Shown here: in pieces, positions 52,158 through 61,461 of the stretch
How positions within the stretch are numbered: position 1 is the stretch's first letter
How the letters are laid out: each line of letters starts with the position of its first letter
Source of the DNA: Glaciecola sp049650345
GTDB lineage: Bacteria > Pseudomonadota > Gammaproteobacteria > Enterobacterales > Alteromonadaceae
Direction of reading: 5' to 3'
Assembly (NCBI GenBank): GCA_049650345.1
Contig: JBARZY010000044.1
Span: 1-64,000 of the forward strand
Length of the DNA stretch: 64,000 nt
Program-made: the position numbers and the translations under genes
Notes under the pieces: model-generated
What the model saw: only the letters and a program-made list of their open reading frames with translations
Database searches by the model: none
Told to the model about the DNA's origin: nothing

Positions 52158-52399
52158 CCGTGTAACTGTGTGTATTTATTGGCGAGTTGATCCAGCGTTT
52201 CTTTTCGAAGAGGGTTTTGCTCAATACACTCAACAGGGCACACTAGCATGCAATTCGGTTCGTCGTAATGACCAACACACTCGGTGCACAAATCAGGGTT
52301 TATCTCAAATATCTCATCGCCCATGGCAATTGCTTCGTTTGGACATTCAACGGGGCATAAGTCGCAGTTAATGCATTCTTCTGTAATGTGCAAGGCCAT
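52154..52399 (-). CDS. YfhL-type 2[4Fe-4S] ferredoxin
   Basis: An 81-residue electron-transfer protein. First cluster motif CINCDLCPVECP, second LCTECVGHYDEPNCMLVCP with the enlarged spacing typical of the YfhL/Alvin family. The C-terminal helix (RKETLDQLANKY) is also typical. AGGTAAG precedes ATG 52399. The last four bases overlap the yihY stop on the other strand. Confidence 0.93.
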   Translation of the reverse strand: MALHITEECINCDLCPVECPNEAIAMGDEIFEINPDLCTECVGHYDEPNCMLVCPVECIEQNPLRKETLDQLANKYTQLHG

Positions 52400-52494
52400 A
52401 ATACTTACCTATAATATGTAGTGAATATGGCATTATTGTAATGCAGCAAAAAATTTGTGCGTTGATCCTAATCAAGATCGCTTTATGTTATGGA

Positions 52495-54132
52495 TTAACG
52501 CAATACCATGGTAACGTTTCGGGCAAATTTATCATGTTGCGTAACTACTTTAACGTCGGTCTTGATTTGTTCGCCAGCCACTCCACGTTGCAACAGTGCT
52601 TGCTTTATTGCATTGGCTCGCTGCAGAGCTAGCTTTTGGTTGTAAATAACAATCTGTTTGTTAGGCTCATTGATAGCGCCATCAGCGCTGCCAATTAGCT
52701 CAATAGTACGTCCTTGCTTTGATGCCGTCACAAACTCATCTATTACGCGTCTATCTTTACTATTCAACGAAATACTATTCACACCAAAATATATGATATC
52801 AAGTCGTTTAATTGATAACGCTGAATTGTCTATGTTAGTGCCAGTAGATTTGTTGTTTACAGTATTTATAGCTGAACTTAACGGTTCTAGCGTTTGCTCA
52901 ATTATTTCAATACTTGATTTTCTGGCGAGTTTATCAGGCAGTGGTGACACAGATGCACTAGTCTTAATTAAATTACGGTTAACACCTCGTTGGATAAGCG
53001 CTTGTTTAATGGCGTTTGCGCGTTTGTGCGCAAGCTTGGTATTGGTAGACAAGGTTTGTTTCCGCTCTTGCTCAGAAGAATAATTGTCCATGTCGGCAAA
53101 ACCGGTTATTAAGATCGTTTGTGAGCTTTGAAATGTTTCTGCTACTTGATCAATAATTTTATTATCTTTTTTATTTAAAAAGCTACTGCCCACTCGATAG
53201 TAAATTATATTCTTCAATATCGATTTGTGTGCTAGCTGATGGTCTTGTTTAGCGTATTCGACGGCCTCAGTAAGCACTTTACGCTGAGCTTTTTGCTGGG
53301 CAATAAGATCGTGATTTACCGCACCAACCTTTAGTTTATCAGCGTCTTTAGCCGGCTCTATTGGCTGGTGTGTTTGTTGTTCCGCAGTGCTCGGGTTGGC
53401 GACCACTGCAGACTCCTTAGAGGCTTGAACATTATTTGGTGCAGATAATAAGCGGCGAACATATGAGTCAAAACGCCATTGTAATCCAATGCTTATACTG
53501 ATCGCACTTTGGTTTTCAAATTTATGTTTATTCGCATTAAGTATTACATTGATTTGGTCATTAATGGCGTATCCTACACCAAGGTTAATACTTGTTGAGC
53601 TACCTGAACGCGACGCGCTTGGGCCATTTAGGTTAGTTCCGTTTGTGTAATATTTTTGTTGCCACGACTGCAGTTCAATAGACGCTTGTGCAAAGACTGT
53701 GTCATTGAAATGATAACGATAGCCCGCAGAAATGTATGGTCCATTGCCAATAACAGGCATTATTGCATGTAATTGTTCGACTGACAGTGCTGGACGAGTG
53801 GTTTCTATTTGCCAAGTGTTGTTTAATTCTCCAAAGTTTCGGTAACCTAGCCCCAATATAATATTGTTTGGGAGTAAGGCATCTACACCTAATTCATAGC
53901 CTTGTGTGTTGTTGTCATAATTCAATAAAGTAGCGTTTTGGGCGATAGTTTTACTCACTAAATCAGCTCGAGAGACTTCATGCTTATTGTTCGATACGCC
54001 ATATTTTAAAAATAAGTGTGTTTCTTGTTCCTTAAATGCTTGATCATTTGCTAATACAGATAATGAAATCACACATAAGAGAAAGCTAAAAATCAACATT
54101 AATGAAGGGGCTGTGCGCATTATTTTTACCAT
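52495..54132 (-). CDS. OmpA-like outer-membrane protein with two C-terminal OmpA domains
   Basis: A 545-residue outer-membrane protein. A signal peptide (ending SLSVLAND) leads an eight-strand-type barrel (to about residue 215, with QWRFDSYVRR at the end). A linker follows, then two consecutive OmpA C-terminal domains. The first has ILITGFADMD and KLAHKRANAIKQALIQRGV; the second has IELIGSADGA and KLALQRANAIKQALLQRGV. Both keep the Asp and Arg used to hold peptidoglycan, though around them they are degenerate. ATG 54120 is an alternative start. It has no operon partner. Confidence 0.82.
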   Translation of the reverse strand: MVKIMRTAPSLMLIFSFLLCVISLSVLANDQAFKEQETHLFLKYGVSNNKHEVSRADLVSKTIAQNATLLNYDNNTQGYELGVDALLPNNIILGLGYRNFGELNNTWQIETTRPALSVEQLHAIMPVIGNGPYISAGYRYHFNDTVFAQASIELQSWQQKYYTNGTNLNGPSASRSGSSTSINLGVGYAINDQINVILNANKHKFENQSAISISIGLQWRFDSYVRRLLSAPNNVQASKESAVVANPSTAEQQTHQPIEPAKDADKLKVGAVNHDLIAQQKAQRKVLTEAVEYAKQDHQLAHKSILKNIIYYRVGSSFLNKKDNKIIDQVAETFQSSQTILITGFADMDNYSSEQERKQTLSTNTKLAHKRANAIKQALIQRGVNRNLIKTSASVSPLPDKLARKSSIEIIEQTLEPLSSAINTVNNKSTGTNIDNSALSIKRLDIIYFGVNSISLNSKDRRVIDEFVTASKQGRTIELIGSADGAINEPNKQIVIYNQKLALQRANAIKQALLQRGVAGEQIKTDVKVVTQHDKFARNVTMVLR

Positions 54133-54227
54133 TGGTTCTCGAGTAAAACTTACTCTTTAGATGGGTATCGGCTGTGAGATACAGTTATTTAGAGCTGGTT
54201 ATGGTATTTTTTGCACGGCGACTCGCG

Positions 54228-54899
54228 TTATTCAAAAGCCTCACGCAATATTTGTTGGGTGAATTCTTTACGCAAATAAAACCCTCTGGGACGAGTCTGA
54301 ATGAACGCTCCTGTTGGCCCGATTGCTTGCGTCAGCGTTTTACCATCGGCAGCTTTGGGCCGCAACTGCATTACCTCACCTGTTCTGGCGGTGACTGACT
54401 CTATTTGTCCTAAACAAATTAAGTCCATCAATTCTTCCCAGTCTTGTTTAAGCGCTTTGTTTTGCTCGGGAGAGGGTTGCCACAAAATAGGAGAGCCAAT
54501 TAACCGCTCGGTTGGTGGGATTTCACGCTCGCCTTGAATAGGTATCCACAGTACTTTTTGAAGTTTGTTACGCACGTTCGAGGTTTCCCACGATAGTCCC
54601 GCTATATTGGTCAAGGGCGCATAACATACATAGGTTGTTTCAAGTGGTTTATGTGCATGAGATAAGGGTAAGGTTTTAAGTTCTATCCCCAACTCAACAA
54701 AGTCTTGCTGAGGCTTACTGCCGGCGCTTGCACCAAGGTAGGCCTCTATGAGCTGTCCTGTCCAACCTTTATGTCGCTTAAAGTTATCGGGCACACTCAC
54801 GTCTAGCTGCATTGCCACGTCGCCTAAACTTAAACCCGCTAGCGCATTGGCACGGCGCATAAGTTGTTGTTCACTTTCAGGGGGAGATTGAATTTTCAC
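54228..54899 (-). CDS. mutH: DNA mismatch repair endonuclease MutH
   Basis: Nicks the unmethylated strand at hemimethylated GATC sites after MutS/MutL activation. Catalytic residues lie in GASAGSKPQQDFVELGIELKT (Asp, then Glu-x-Lys; key part DFVELGIELKT). GLSWETSNVRNKL and the C-terminal PRGFYLRKEFT match E. coli. I place the start at GTG 54899 (KIQSPPESEQQL), giving 223 residues versus 229. Its presence implies Dam methylation. Divergent from rppH, with 97 bases between. Confidence 0.93.
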   Translation of the reverse strand: MKIQSPPESEQQLMRRANALAGLSLGDVAMQLDVSVPDNFKRHKGWTGQLIEAYLGASAGSKPQQDFVELGIELKTLPLSHAHKPLETTYVCYAPLTNIAGLSWETSNVRNKLQKVLWIPIQGEREIPPTERLIGSPILWQPSPEQNKALKQDWEELMDLICLGQIESVTARTGEVMQLRPKAADGKTLTQAIGPTGAFIQTRPRGFYLRKEFTQQILREAFE

Positions 54900-54996
54900 A
54901 AAACTGCAACAAACACTTTGAATAAACTTAAGAGTATGAAAGAATGGAAGTATATCAAAAAACAACCGCGCCAGGTAATCAGAGTGATTGATACCG

Positions 54997-55527
54997 ATGA
55001 TTGATGCCGAAGGCTATCGCGCGAATGTTGGCATAATAATCTGTAATAAATCAGGACAAGTATTCTGGGCCAGACGTTACGGCCAACATTCATGGCAGTT
55101 CCCTCAAGGGGGAATTGACAAAGGCGAAACGGCCGAAGAGGCCATGTACCGAGAGCTAAACGAAGAAGTTGGCTTAAAAAAGCAAGACGTAAAAATAGTC
55201 GCTGTTTCACGTACTTGGCTACGATACAAACTCCCAAAGAGACTGGTCCGTAAAGGCCCAGAGCCTATTTGTATTGGTCAAAAACAAAAATGGTTTTTAT
55301 TGTCGTTAACTTGTAACGAAAAAGACATAGACTTGCAATGCACAGGACATCCCGAATTTGATGATTGGCGGTGGGTTAGCTATTGGTACCCAATTCGAAA
55401 CGTGGTGTCTTTTAAACGCGATGTTTACCGCCGTGCTATGAAAGAGTTTGTGTCATTTGTTATGCCTGCTCAACGTCCAGTTCAACAGCAAACAAAGCGG
55501 CACAGAAAGCGTAAGCATAAAAATTAG
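54997..55527 (+). CDS. rppH: RNA pyrophosphohydrolase
   Basis: A Nudix hydrolase that removes 5' pyrophosphate from mRNA to start decay. The Nudix box is GGIDKGETAEEAMYRELNEE followed by VGL. WQFPQGG and GPEPICIGQKQKWFLL are family-typical. ATG 54997 gives 176 residues, the E. coli length. A basic tail (KRHRKRKHKN) ends the protein. It precedes ptsP, as in E. coli. Confidence 0.95.
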   Translation: MIDAEGYRANVGIIICNKSGQVFWARRYGQHSWQFPQGGIDKGETAEEAMYRELNEEVGLKKQDVKIVAVSRTWLRYKLPKRLVRKGPEPICIGQKQKWFLLSLTCNEKDIDLQCTGHPEFDDWRWVSYWYPIRNVVSFKRDVYRRAMKEFVSFVMPAQRPVQQQTKRHRKRKHKN

Positions 55528-55593
55528 TGACCACATAAGTGAATCTAGAATGACAGATGTCTCTGTTTATTCTGTTCATGTAGGATAAATTGC

Positions 55594-57876
55594 ATGCTCA
55601 CAAGTTTGAAAAAAATCATTCAAGAAGTCAGTCAAATACCTGACTTACCAAAGGCTCTGTCTCGTTTAGCCACCATGGTGAAAGAAACCATGGAGGTCGA
55701 TTCTTGCGCTATTTATCTGGCTGATTATGCAACTAAAAAGCTGCGCTTAACGGCAACTGATGGCCTAGACCAAGCCGCTGTTGGTCAGGTAGAAATTGGG
55801 TTTTATGAAGGGTTAATAGGCTTAATTGGCGATCGCGAAGAACCCATTAATATTGAAAATGCACCCGAACATCCACGGTTTAAACATTTCCCCGAAGTAA
55901 AAGAAGACAATTACCACGCATTTATTGGTACGCCTATTATATACCAGCGCAAAGTGTTGGGCGTAATATCAATGCAACAAGAAAAAATTCGCCGATTTAG
56001 TGAAGACGAAGAAGCATTTTTGGTGACATTGGCTGCACAGATTGCATTGGAAATTGTAAATGCAGAAATACGCGGTACCTTAACCCTTGATAACAGCCAT
56101 TTACAACACGAATCTCGCAAAGTGAACGGCATTCCGGGTTCACCAGGTTTGGCCATAGGTCAGGGCGTGGCCTACAACTTAAAACATGATTTAAAGCAAT
56201 GGGCACCGAAGCGTAATACAAATACTGGTGAACAAATTGCACTTTATCGGAAAGCTGTTGAAGCGACTCGAGTGCAAGTGTCGGAGTTATCGAGTCGGAT
56301 AGAAGAAAACATACCTGATGACGTCAGTGCCATTTTTCAGTTGTACCACCAGTTACTAGACGCTAACAGCTTAGGTCGTGAGGTAGAGCAAAAAATTCAT
56401 GAAGGCTGGGATGCCGCATCATCGCTAAAATTTGTAGTAGATGATTATGCCGGACGCTTCGAGCGCATGGACGACCCTTATATGCGCGAACGAGCGGTTG
56501 ACATAGTAGATTTATCAAACCGAATATTGACTAATATTGTGGGCGACAATCAACTTGAGTTTAGCGCCAACGAAGACAAACATTATATTCTGGTAGCGAC
56601 AGAAGTGAGCGCCCCCATGTTGGCTGAATTTCCGCGTGAAAAGCTAGCAGGCATTATTTCAATTAAGGGCTCAAATAACAGTCACGCCGCAATACTTGCC
56701 CGTGCACTTGGTGTCCCTGCTGTTATGGGCTTGCATAAAGTGTCGCTAAACTTGTTAAACAAACAAGAGTTGTTTGTTGACGGATATTCAGGAGAGGTTA
56801 CGTTAAATTTAACCGATGCTGCGCGTAGTGAATATCAAGCATTAATAGCTCAAGAAGAAGCGCTGCAAGCTAAAATAGCGCTCGAAGCCAACAATCCCAG
56901 CGTTACACTTGACGGTAAACCCATAGCGCTTTTAGTGAATGCAGGTTTGTCGGCTAATGTTGAAATGGAACAGTTTTTACAAGGTGATGGCGTGGGTTTA
57001 TACCGCACCGAAATTCCATTTATGATGCGAGAGCGTTTTCCATCTGAGCAAGAGCAATGTGACCTTTACAGAAGTTTGTTAAGCGCTCATCCTGATAAAG
57101 AAATAACCATGCGCACCTTGGATGTTGGCGGCGACAAACCGCTCTCATATTTTCCTATTGTAGAAGAAAATCCCTTTTTAGGTTGGCGCGGTATTCGCCT
57201 TACATTAGATCACCCTGATATTTTTTTAGTGCAAATACGTGCCATGCTTAGAGCCAGTATTGGCTTATCTAACTTACACATACTGCTACCAATGATTTCA
57301 AGCATAACTGAAGTCACTGACGCAAAACGTTTAATTAAACAAGCATATTTAGAGGTACGTGAAGAGGCCGAGCGCGCCGGCAAGCTACTTGCTAAACCTG
57401 CTGTGGGTATTATGTTAGAAGTGCCCGCTGTTATATTTCAGCTTCCGCAACTTGCCCAGCATGTCGACTTCTTTTCGGTAGGCACCAACGATTTAACGCA
57501 ATACTTGTTAGCGGTAGACCGAAACAATGCAAGGGTGTCATCATTGTATTCTAGTTATCACCCGTCGGTACTAAATGCGCTTCAACAAATCGTTAATAGT
57601 GCCAATAAACATAATATACCGGTTACGGTTTGTGGTGAGTTAGCCGGTGAACCGGCTGGTGCTCTTGTGCTATTGAGCATGGGATACCGTAAGCTCAGCA
57701 TGAATGCGCACAGCTTGCGCAAAATTAATTGGGTCATTAGAAAAGTGAGTATTACCGACGCCAAAGAACTGCTAAGCCAAGTGTTATTGCAAGATACGCC
57801 TCAGCAAGTTAAATCGTTATTAGACAACTATTTAGAAGCGCAACAATTAGGTGGCTTAGTAAGGGCAGGTGGCTAA
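55594..57876 (+). CDS. ptsP: phosphoenolpyruvate-protein phosphotransferase PtsP (enzyme I-Ntr)
   Basis: The first kinase of the nitrogen PTS. An N-terminal GAF domain (about 1-165) is followed by the enzyme-I part: phospho-His in GSNNSHAAILARALG (His364), LYRTEIPFM, the PEP-binding TLDVGGDKPL, GTNDLTQYLLAVDR and the active Cys in VCGELAGEP. Length 760 is close to E. coli (748). The next gene starts immediately after the stop. Confidence 0.96.
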   Translation: MLTSLKKIIQEVSQIPDLPKALSRLATMVKETMEVDSCAIYLADYATKKLRLTATDGLDQAAVGQVEIGFYEGLIGLIGDREEPINIENAPEHPRFKHFPEVKEDNYHAFIGTPIIYQRKVLGVISMQQEKIRRFSEDEEAFLVTLAAQIALEIVNAEIRGTLTLDNSHLQHESRKVNGIPGSPGLAIGQGVAYNLKHDLKQWAPKRNTNTGEQIALYRKAVEATRVQVSELSSRIEENIPDDVSAIFQLYHQLLDANSLGREVEQKIHEGWDAASSLKFVVDDYAGRFERMDDPYMRERAVDIVDLSNRILTNIVGDNQLEFSANEDKHYILVATEVSAPMLAEFPREKLAGIISIKGSNNSHAAILARALGVPAVMGLHKVSLNLLNKQELFVDGYSGEVTLNLTDAARSEYQALIAQEEALQAKIALEANNPSVTLDGKPIALLVNAGLSANVEMEQFLQGDGVGLYRTEIPFMMRERFPSEQEQCDLYRSLLSAHPDKEITMRTLDVGGDKPLSYFPIVEENPFLGWRGIRLTLDHPDIFLVQIRAMLRASIGLSNLHILLPMISSITEVTDAKRLIKQAYLEVREEAERAGKLLAKPAVGIMLEVPAVIFQLPQLAQHVDFFSVGTNDLTQYLLAVDRNNARVSSLYSSYHPSVLNALQQIVNSANKHNIPVTVCGELAGEPAGALVLLSMGYRKLSMNAHSLRKINWVIRKVSITDAKELLSQVLLQDTPQQVKSLLDNYLEAQQLGGLVRAGG

Positions 57877-58683
57877 TTGGATCCTGTTTTATTGTTATTG
57901 CTATGTTGTTTGGGCTTGGGCGCTATTGTGGGCGTCTTGGCGGGGTTATTAGGTATTGGTGGTGGCTTAATTATTGTACCTGCGCTGGTTTACATGTTGC
58001 AGCAGCTTGTGGGTATAGGCGTTGAAGACGGTATGCCTATTGCTATTGCTACTTCACTTTCTACGGTTATTTTTACGGGCTTGTCGTCGGCCAAAAGCCA
58101 CTACAAGCTAGGCAACATTGACGCCAACATTGTTGCAGTTTGTGCCATTGGTATTGCCATTGGCGCCAGTTTAGGTGGCTTTTTTGCAACCGTTATTTCG
58201 GGTGTGATATTACAACAAATATTCGCTGGACTGGTTATATTAATAGCATTTCAAATGATATTTGGGCGCAACAGTGTTTCTAAAAACAGTTTGGGGAAGC
58301 CGGCATTAGCTGGTATTGGCGTGGGCTCAGGATTTATTTCAGCGCTAATGGGCATAGGCGGCGGGGCAATTTTAGTGCCTATTTTAGTATGGTTTCAAAT
58401 TAACATTAAAAAAGCCATTGGTTGCGCCGCTTTGTGCGGGGTAGTCATTGCATCATTTGGTTCAATCAGTTTTATCATAATGGGTTGGAATAAACCTTAT
58501 TTGCCAGAATATTCATTGGGTTATGTGTATTTGCCGGCTACCTTAGGCATCGTAATAACCTCAATGCTAACCGCGCCAATTGGTGCTAAACTTACCGCTA
58601 AACTCGACACTAAAAAATTAAAAAGAATTTTCGCAGTATTCCTTGTCTTAGTGAGTATTCGATTAATTCTAGGATTAGAATAA
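57877..58683 (+). CDS. TSUP/TauE-SafE family membrane transporter
   Basis: An inner-membrane protein of 268 residues and about 8 helices, with the two pseudo-repeat motifs LLGIGGGLIIVP and LMGIGGGAILVP. Members export or import sulfur-containing organic anions; the substrate here is unknown. The TTG start abuts the ptsP stop, with AGGTGG just upstream, so translation is coupled. lgt follows 5 bases later. Confidence 0.9.
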   Translation: MDPVLLLLLCCLGLGAIVGVLAGLLGIGGGLIIVPALVYMLQQLVGIGVEDGMPIAIATSLSTVIFTGLSSAKSHYKLGNIDANIVAVCAIGIAIGASLGGFFATVISGVILQQIFAGLVILIAFQMIFGRNSVSKNSLGKPALAGIGVGSGFISALMGIGGGAILVPILVWFQINIKKAIGCAALCGVVIASFGSISFIIMGWNKPYLPEYSLGYVYLPATLGIVITSMLTAPIGAKLTAKLDTKKLKRIFAVFLVLVSIRLILGLE

Positions 58684-58688
58684 CGCAC

Positions 58689-59537
58689 ATGTTTGAAATT
58701 GCAGCACTTACACTTCCTGAAATAGATCCCATTATTTTTGAAATAGGTCCAATAATGGGTATTGGACCCATTGCACTACGCTGGTATGGGTTAATGTACC
58801 TGATTGGGTTCGCGGCTGCGTATTGGCTCGCTTCAAGACGCTTATCACGCACAAGTTGGAGTAGCGATCAATTAAGTGACTTGTTGTTTTATTGTTTTCT
58901 TGGGGTAATTTTAGGTGGGCGATTTGGCTACGTCATGTTCTATAGTTTTTCGGCGTTTATCGAAAATCCGCTGTATTTATTCAAAATTTGGGAAGGCGGT
59001 ATGTCTTTTCATGGCGGATGCTTAGGCGTTATTGTAGCTGCTTATTGGTATGCAAAAGTCCGTAATTGGCAGTTTTTGGCAGTGGGGGACTTTATCGCAC
59101 CACTTGTGCCAATTGGTTTAGGCGCAGGTAGAATTGGCAACTTTATTAATGGTGAACTATGGGGCCGCCAAACTGATGTTTCATGGGCGTTCGTATTTCC
59201 GGATGCAGGGCCAATGGCAAGGCACCCTTCGCAGTTATACGAATTCTTCTTAGAAGGTGCCGTGTTATTTGTTATTTTATGGCTATTTTCTGTTAAGCCT
59301 CGACCTGCTGGTTCGGTTGGTGGTTTGTTTTTACTCGGATACGGTGTGTTTAGGTTTATTGTTGAGTTTTTCCGCGAACCTGATGCTCACCTAGGCCTAT
59401 ATGACATTGGCTTAAGCCAAGGGCAGTTATTGTGTATACCTATGATACTCGCTGGCGCAGGATTAATCGCATATGCCTACAAGTTTCAACCAGTAGTCCC
59501 ACAAACAAGCACTAAAAAGCAGGCACGCAAAAAATGA
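58689..59537 (+). CDS. lgt: prolipoprotein diacylglyceryl transferase
   Basis: Adds diacylglycerol to the lipobox Cys of prolipoproteins at the inner membrane. Seven helices; essential motifs are GGRFGYVMFY, MSFHGGCLGV and the Lgt signature GAGRIGNFINGELWGR. Length 282 is typical. The stop overlaps the thyA start by four bases, as is common for lgt-thyA. Confidence 0.97.
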   Translation: MFEIAALTLPEIDPIIFEIGPIMGIGPIALRWYGLMYLIGFAAAYWLASRRLSRTSWSSDQLSDLLFYCFLGVILGGRFGYVMFYSFSAFIENPLYLFKIWEGGMSFHGGCLGVIVAAYWYAKVRNWQFLAVGDFIAPLVPIGLGAGRIGNFINGELWGRQTDVSWAFVFPDAGPMARHPSQLYEFFLEGAVLFVILWLFSVKPRPAGSVGGLFLLGYGVFRFIVEFFREPDAHLGLYDIGLSQGQLLCIPMILAGAGLIAYAYKFQPVVPQTSTKKQARKK

Positions 59538-60403
59538 CTCAGGTAAATGCCACTAACCAATACGAAGCGCTGTGCGCTAGACTAATAAACGACGGCGTAT
59601 GGATAAACAACGATAGAACAGGTATCGCATGCTTAACTATTATCAATGCCGATCTCTGTTATAACGTGGGCGCAAACGAATTTCCGCTGGTAACCACACG
59701 AAAATGTTATTTTAAAGCCGCTATTGCTGAATTACTTGGCTATCTACGCGCTTATGATAGTGCTGCACAGTTTAGAGAAATTGGTTGCAAAACGTGGGAT
59801 GCTAATGCTAACGACAACCTGGCATGGCTCAATAATCCTGCTCGTAAAGGCACTGACGATCTTGGTCGAGTTTACGGGGTTCAAGGGCGAAAATGGCAGA
59901 AGCCCGATGGCACAACGCATGACCAATTACAAAAAATAGTGAATAACCTCAGCCAAGGTATTGACGACCGCGGTGAAATACTCACGTTCTATAATCCAGG
60001 TGAGTTTGATCTTGGATGCTTGCGCCCTTGTATGCATACTCATACTTTTTCTATTTTGGACGATACACTGTATTTAACGAGTTATATGCGCAGTTGTGAT
60101 GTGCCGCTAGGATTAACCTTTAATATGCCACAGTGTTTTGTGTTGTTGGCCTTAATGGCCCAAATTACAGGCTTAAAAGCGGGTAAGGTTTTTCACAAAA
60201 TTGTGAATGCGCATATATATGAAAACCAGTTCGAGTTGATGAAAAACGTACAACTCAGTCGGGAACCATACGCTTTGCCTAAATTGCATATTAACCCGAA
60301 CATAAAGACCTTAGAAGACATTGAAACATGGGTGTCTACTGACGATTTCACATTGACTGAGTATCAATGCCATGAACCTATAGCCTATCCGTTCGCGGTG
60401 TAG
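59534..60403 (+). CDS. thyA: thymidylate synthase, variant active-site loop
   Basis: Methylates dUMP to dTMP using methylene-tetrahydrofolate. Recognised by NDRTGIACLTI, KTWDANAND, GRVYGVQGRKW, SCDVPLGLTFNMPQ and KIVNAHIYENQ. The nucleophile Cys166 lies in LRPCMHTHTF, where most ThyA proteins have PPCH. The same CLRPCM form occurs in Vibrio ThyA as I recall it, so it is a lineage variant rather than decay. Length 289. Confidence 0.93.
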   Translation: MTQVNATNQYEALCARLINDGVWINNDRTGIACLTIINADLCYNVGANEFPLVTTRKCYFKAAIAELLGYLRAYDSAAQFREIGCKTWDANANDNLAWLNNPARKGTDDLGRVYGVQGRKWQKPDGTTHDQLQKIVNNLSQGIDDRGEILTFYNPGEFDLGCLRPCMHTHTFSILDDTLYLTSYMRSCDVPLGLTFNMPQCFVLLALMAQITGLKAGKVFHKIVNAHIYENQFELMKNVQLSREPYALPKLHINPNIKTLEDIETWVSTDDFTLTEYQCHEPIAYPFAV

Positions 60404-60450
60404 CACTGTGATACACAGCCATTTAGTAATGAAGGTTTAAGAGAGCTTAT

Positions 60451-61461
60451 ATGTCGTTACCCATTATTATTTGCGATGACTCTACTTTTGCGCAAAAAGC
60501 CATGGCCCGTGCGTTACCCGACGAATGGGACGTGACTATTACATTTGCTGAAAATGGCCAACTTGCTATCCATGAGATCGAGCAAGGTAATGGGCATCTC
60601 ATGTTTCTCGATCTGAATATGCCAGTATTAGACGGCTATCAAACCCTTGAACTAATTAGAGAATACGACTTACAAACTATGGTTATAGTGGTTTCGGGTG
60701 ATGTCCAAGAGAAAGCGCGTAAGCGCGTGATGGGGATGGGTGCATTAGATTTTATTGAAAAACCAATAGACAACACCAAGTTAATGTCCATACTCAGCAA
60801 ATACGGTATTTATAACGGCAAAAGCGATACCGCAGAACGCAGCAAAAGTCTCGCAACTGGCGATAGCGTTAGTGACAAACTCGACGTGTTCAGAGAAATG
60901 TGTAACGTTGCCATGGGCAAAGCGGGTAAGAACTTAGCCGAGCTACTCGATACCTTTGTAGAATTACCTATTCCCAATATTAACATTGTACACAGCAACG
61001 AGCTGGCAATGGCCGTGGCAGAAATTGACAATAACCAAAGTGTTTCAGCTGTTTCAAAGGGCTTTTCAAGTACCGGTATACGCGGCGAAGCGATTATTTT
61101 ATTCAACGATACTCATGTTCAAAGCCTCAATCACTTATTGGGGTATGGCAGTGCGACTGACGATATCACCGAAATCGAATCGTTAATGGATATTTCAAAC
61201 ATTATTGTAGGTGCATGTTTAAGTGGTATTGCCTCGCAACTTAACCTAAACATTACGCATACAACTCCTATTATTTTGGGTATGCATTGCGATTTAGAGC
61301 AACTTGTTAATACAAGTAGCGGCCAATGGGAAAAGTTACTGATGGTGGAAATTGCTTACTCTGTGCCCTCTGCTAACGTAAATTTTGAGCTGTTGTTAGT
61401 GTTACCAGAATCATGCTTAACAGACGCGTATAACAACTTGACCCAACAGGAGATTGCATAA
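60451..61461 (+). CDS. response regulator with CheC/CheX-like phosphatase domain
   Basis: A 336-residue fusion. The receiver domain (about 1-120) has ICDDSTF, phospho-Asp in MFLDLNMPVLDGY, and the Lys of FIEKP. The C-terminal part (about 145-330) is CheC/CheX-like, with EMCNVAMGKAGKNLA (Glu-x-x-Asn) and a second, ISNIIVGACLSGI (Asn only), as in CheC phosphatases. It may dephosphorylate CheY-type regulators or itself. One base overlaps the following diguanylate cyclase, so the pair likely works together. Confidence 0.85.
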   Translation: MSLPIIICDDSTFAQKAMARALPDEWDVTITFAENGQLAIHEIEQGNGHLMFLDLNMPVLDGYQTLELIREYDLQTMVIVVSGDVQEKARKRVMGMGALDFIEKPIDNTKLMSILSKYGIYNGKSDTAERSKSLATGDSVSDKLDVFREMCNVAMGKAGKNLAELLDTFVELPIPNINIVHSNELAMAVAEIDNNQSVSAVSKGFSSTGIRGEAIILFNDTHVQSLNHLLGYGSATDDITEIESLMDISNIIVGACLSGIASQLNLNITHTTPIILGMHCDLEQLVNTSSGQWEKLLMVEIAYSVPSANVNFELLLVLPESCLTDAYNNLTQQEIA

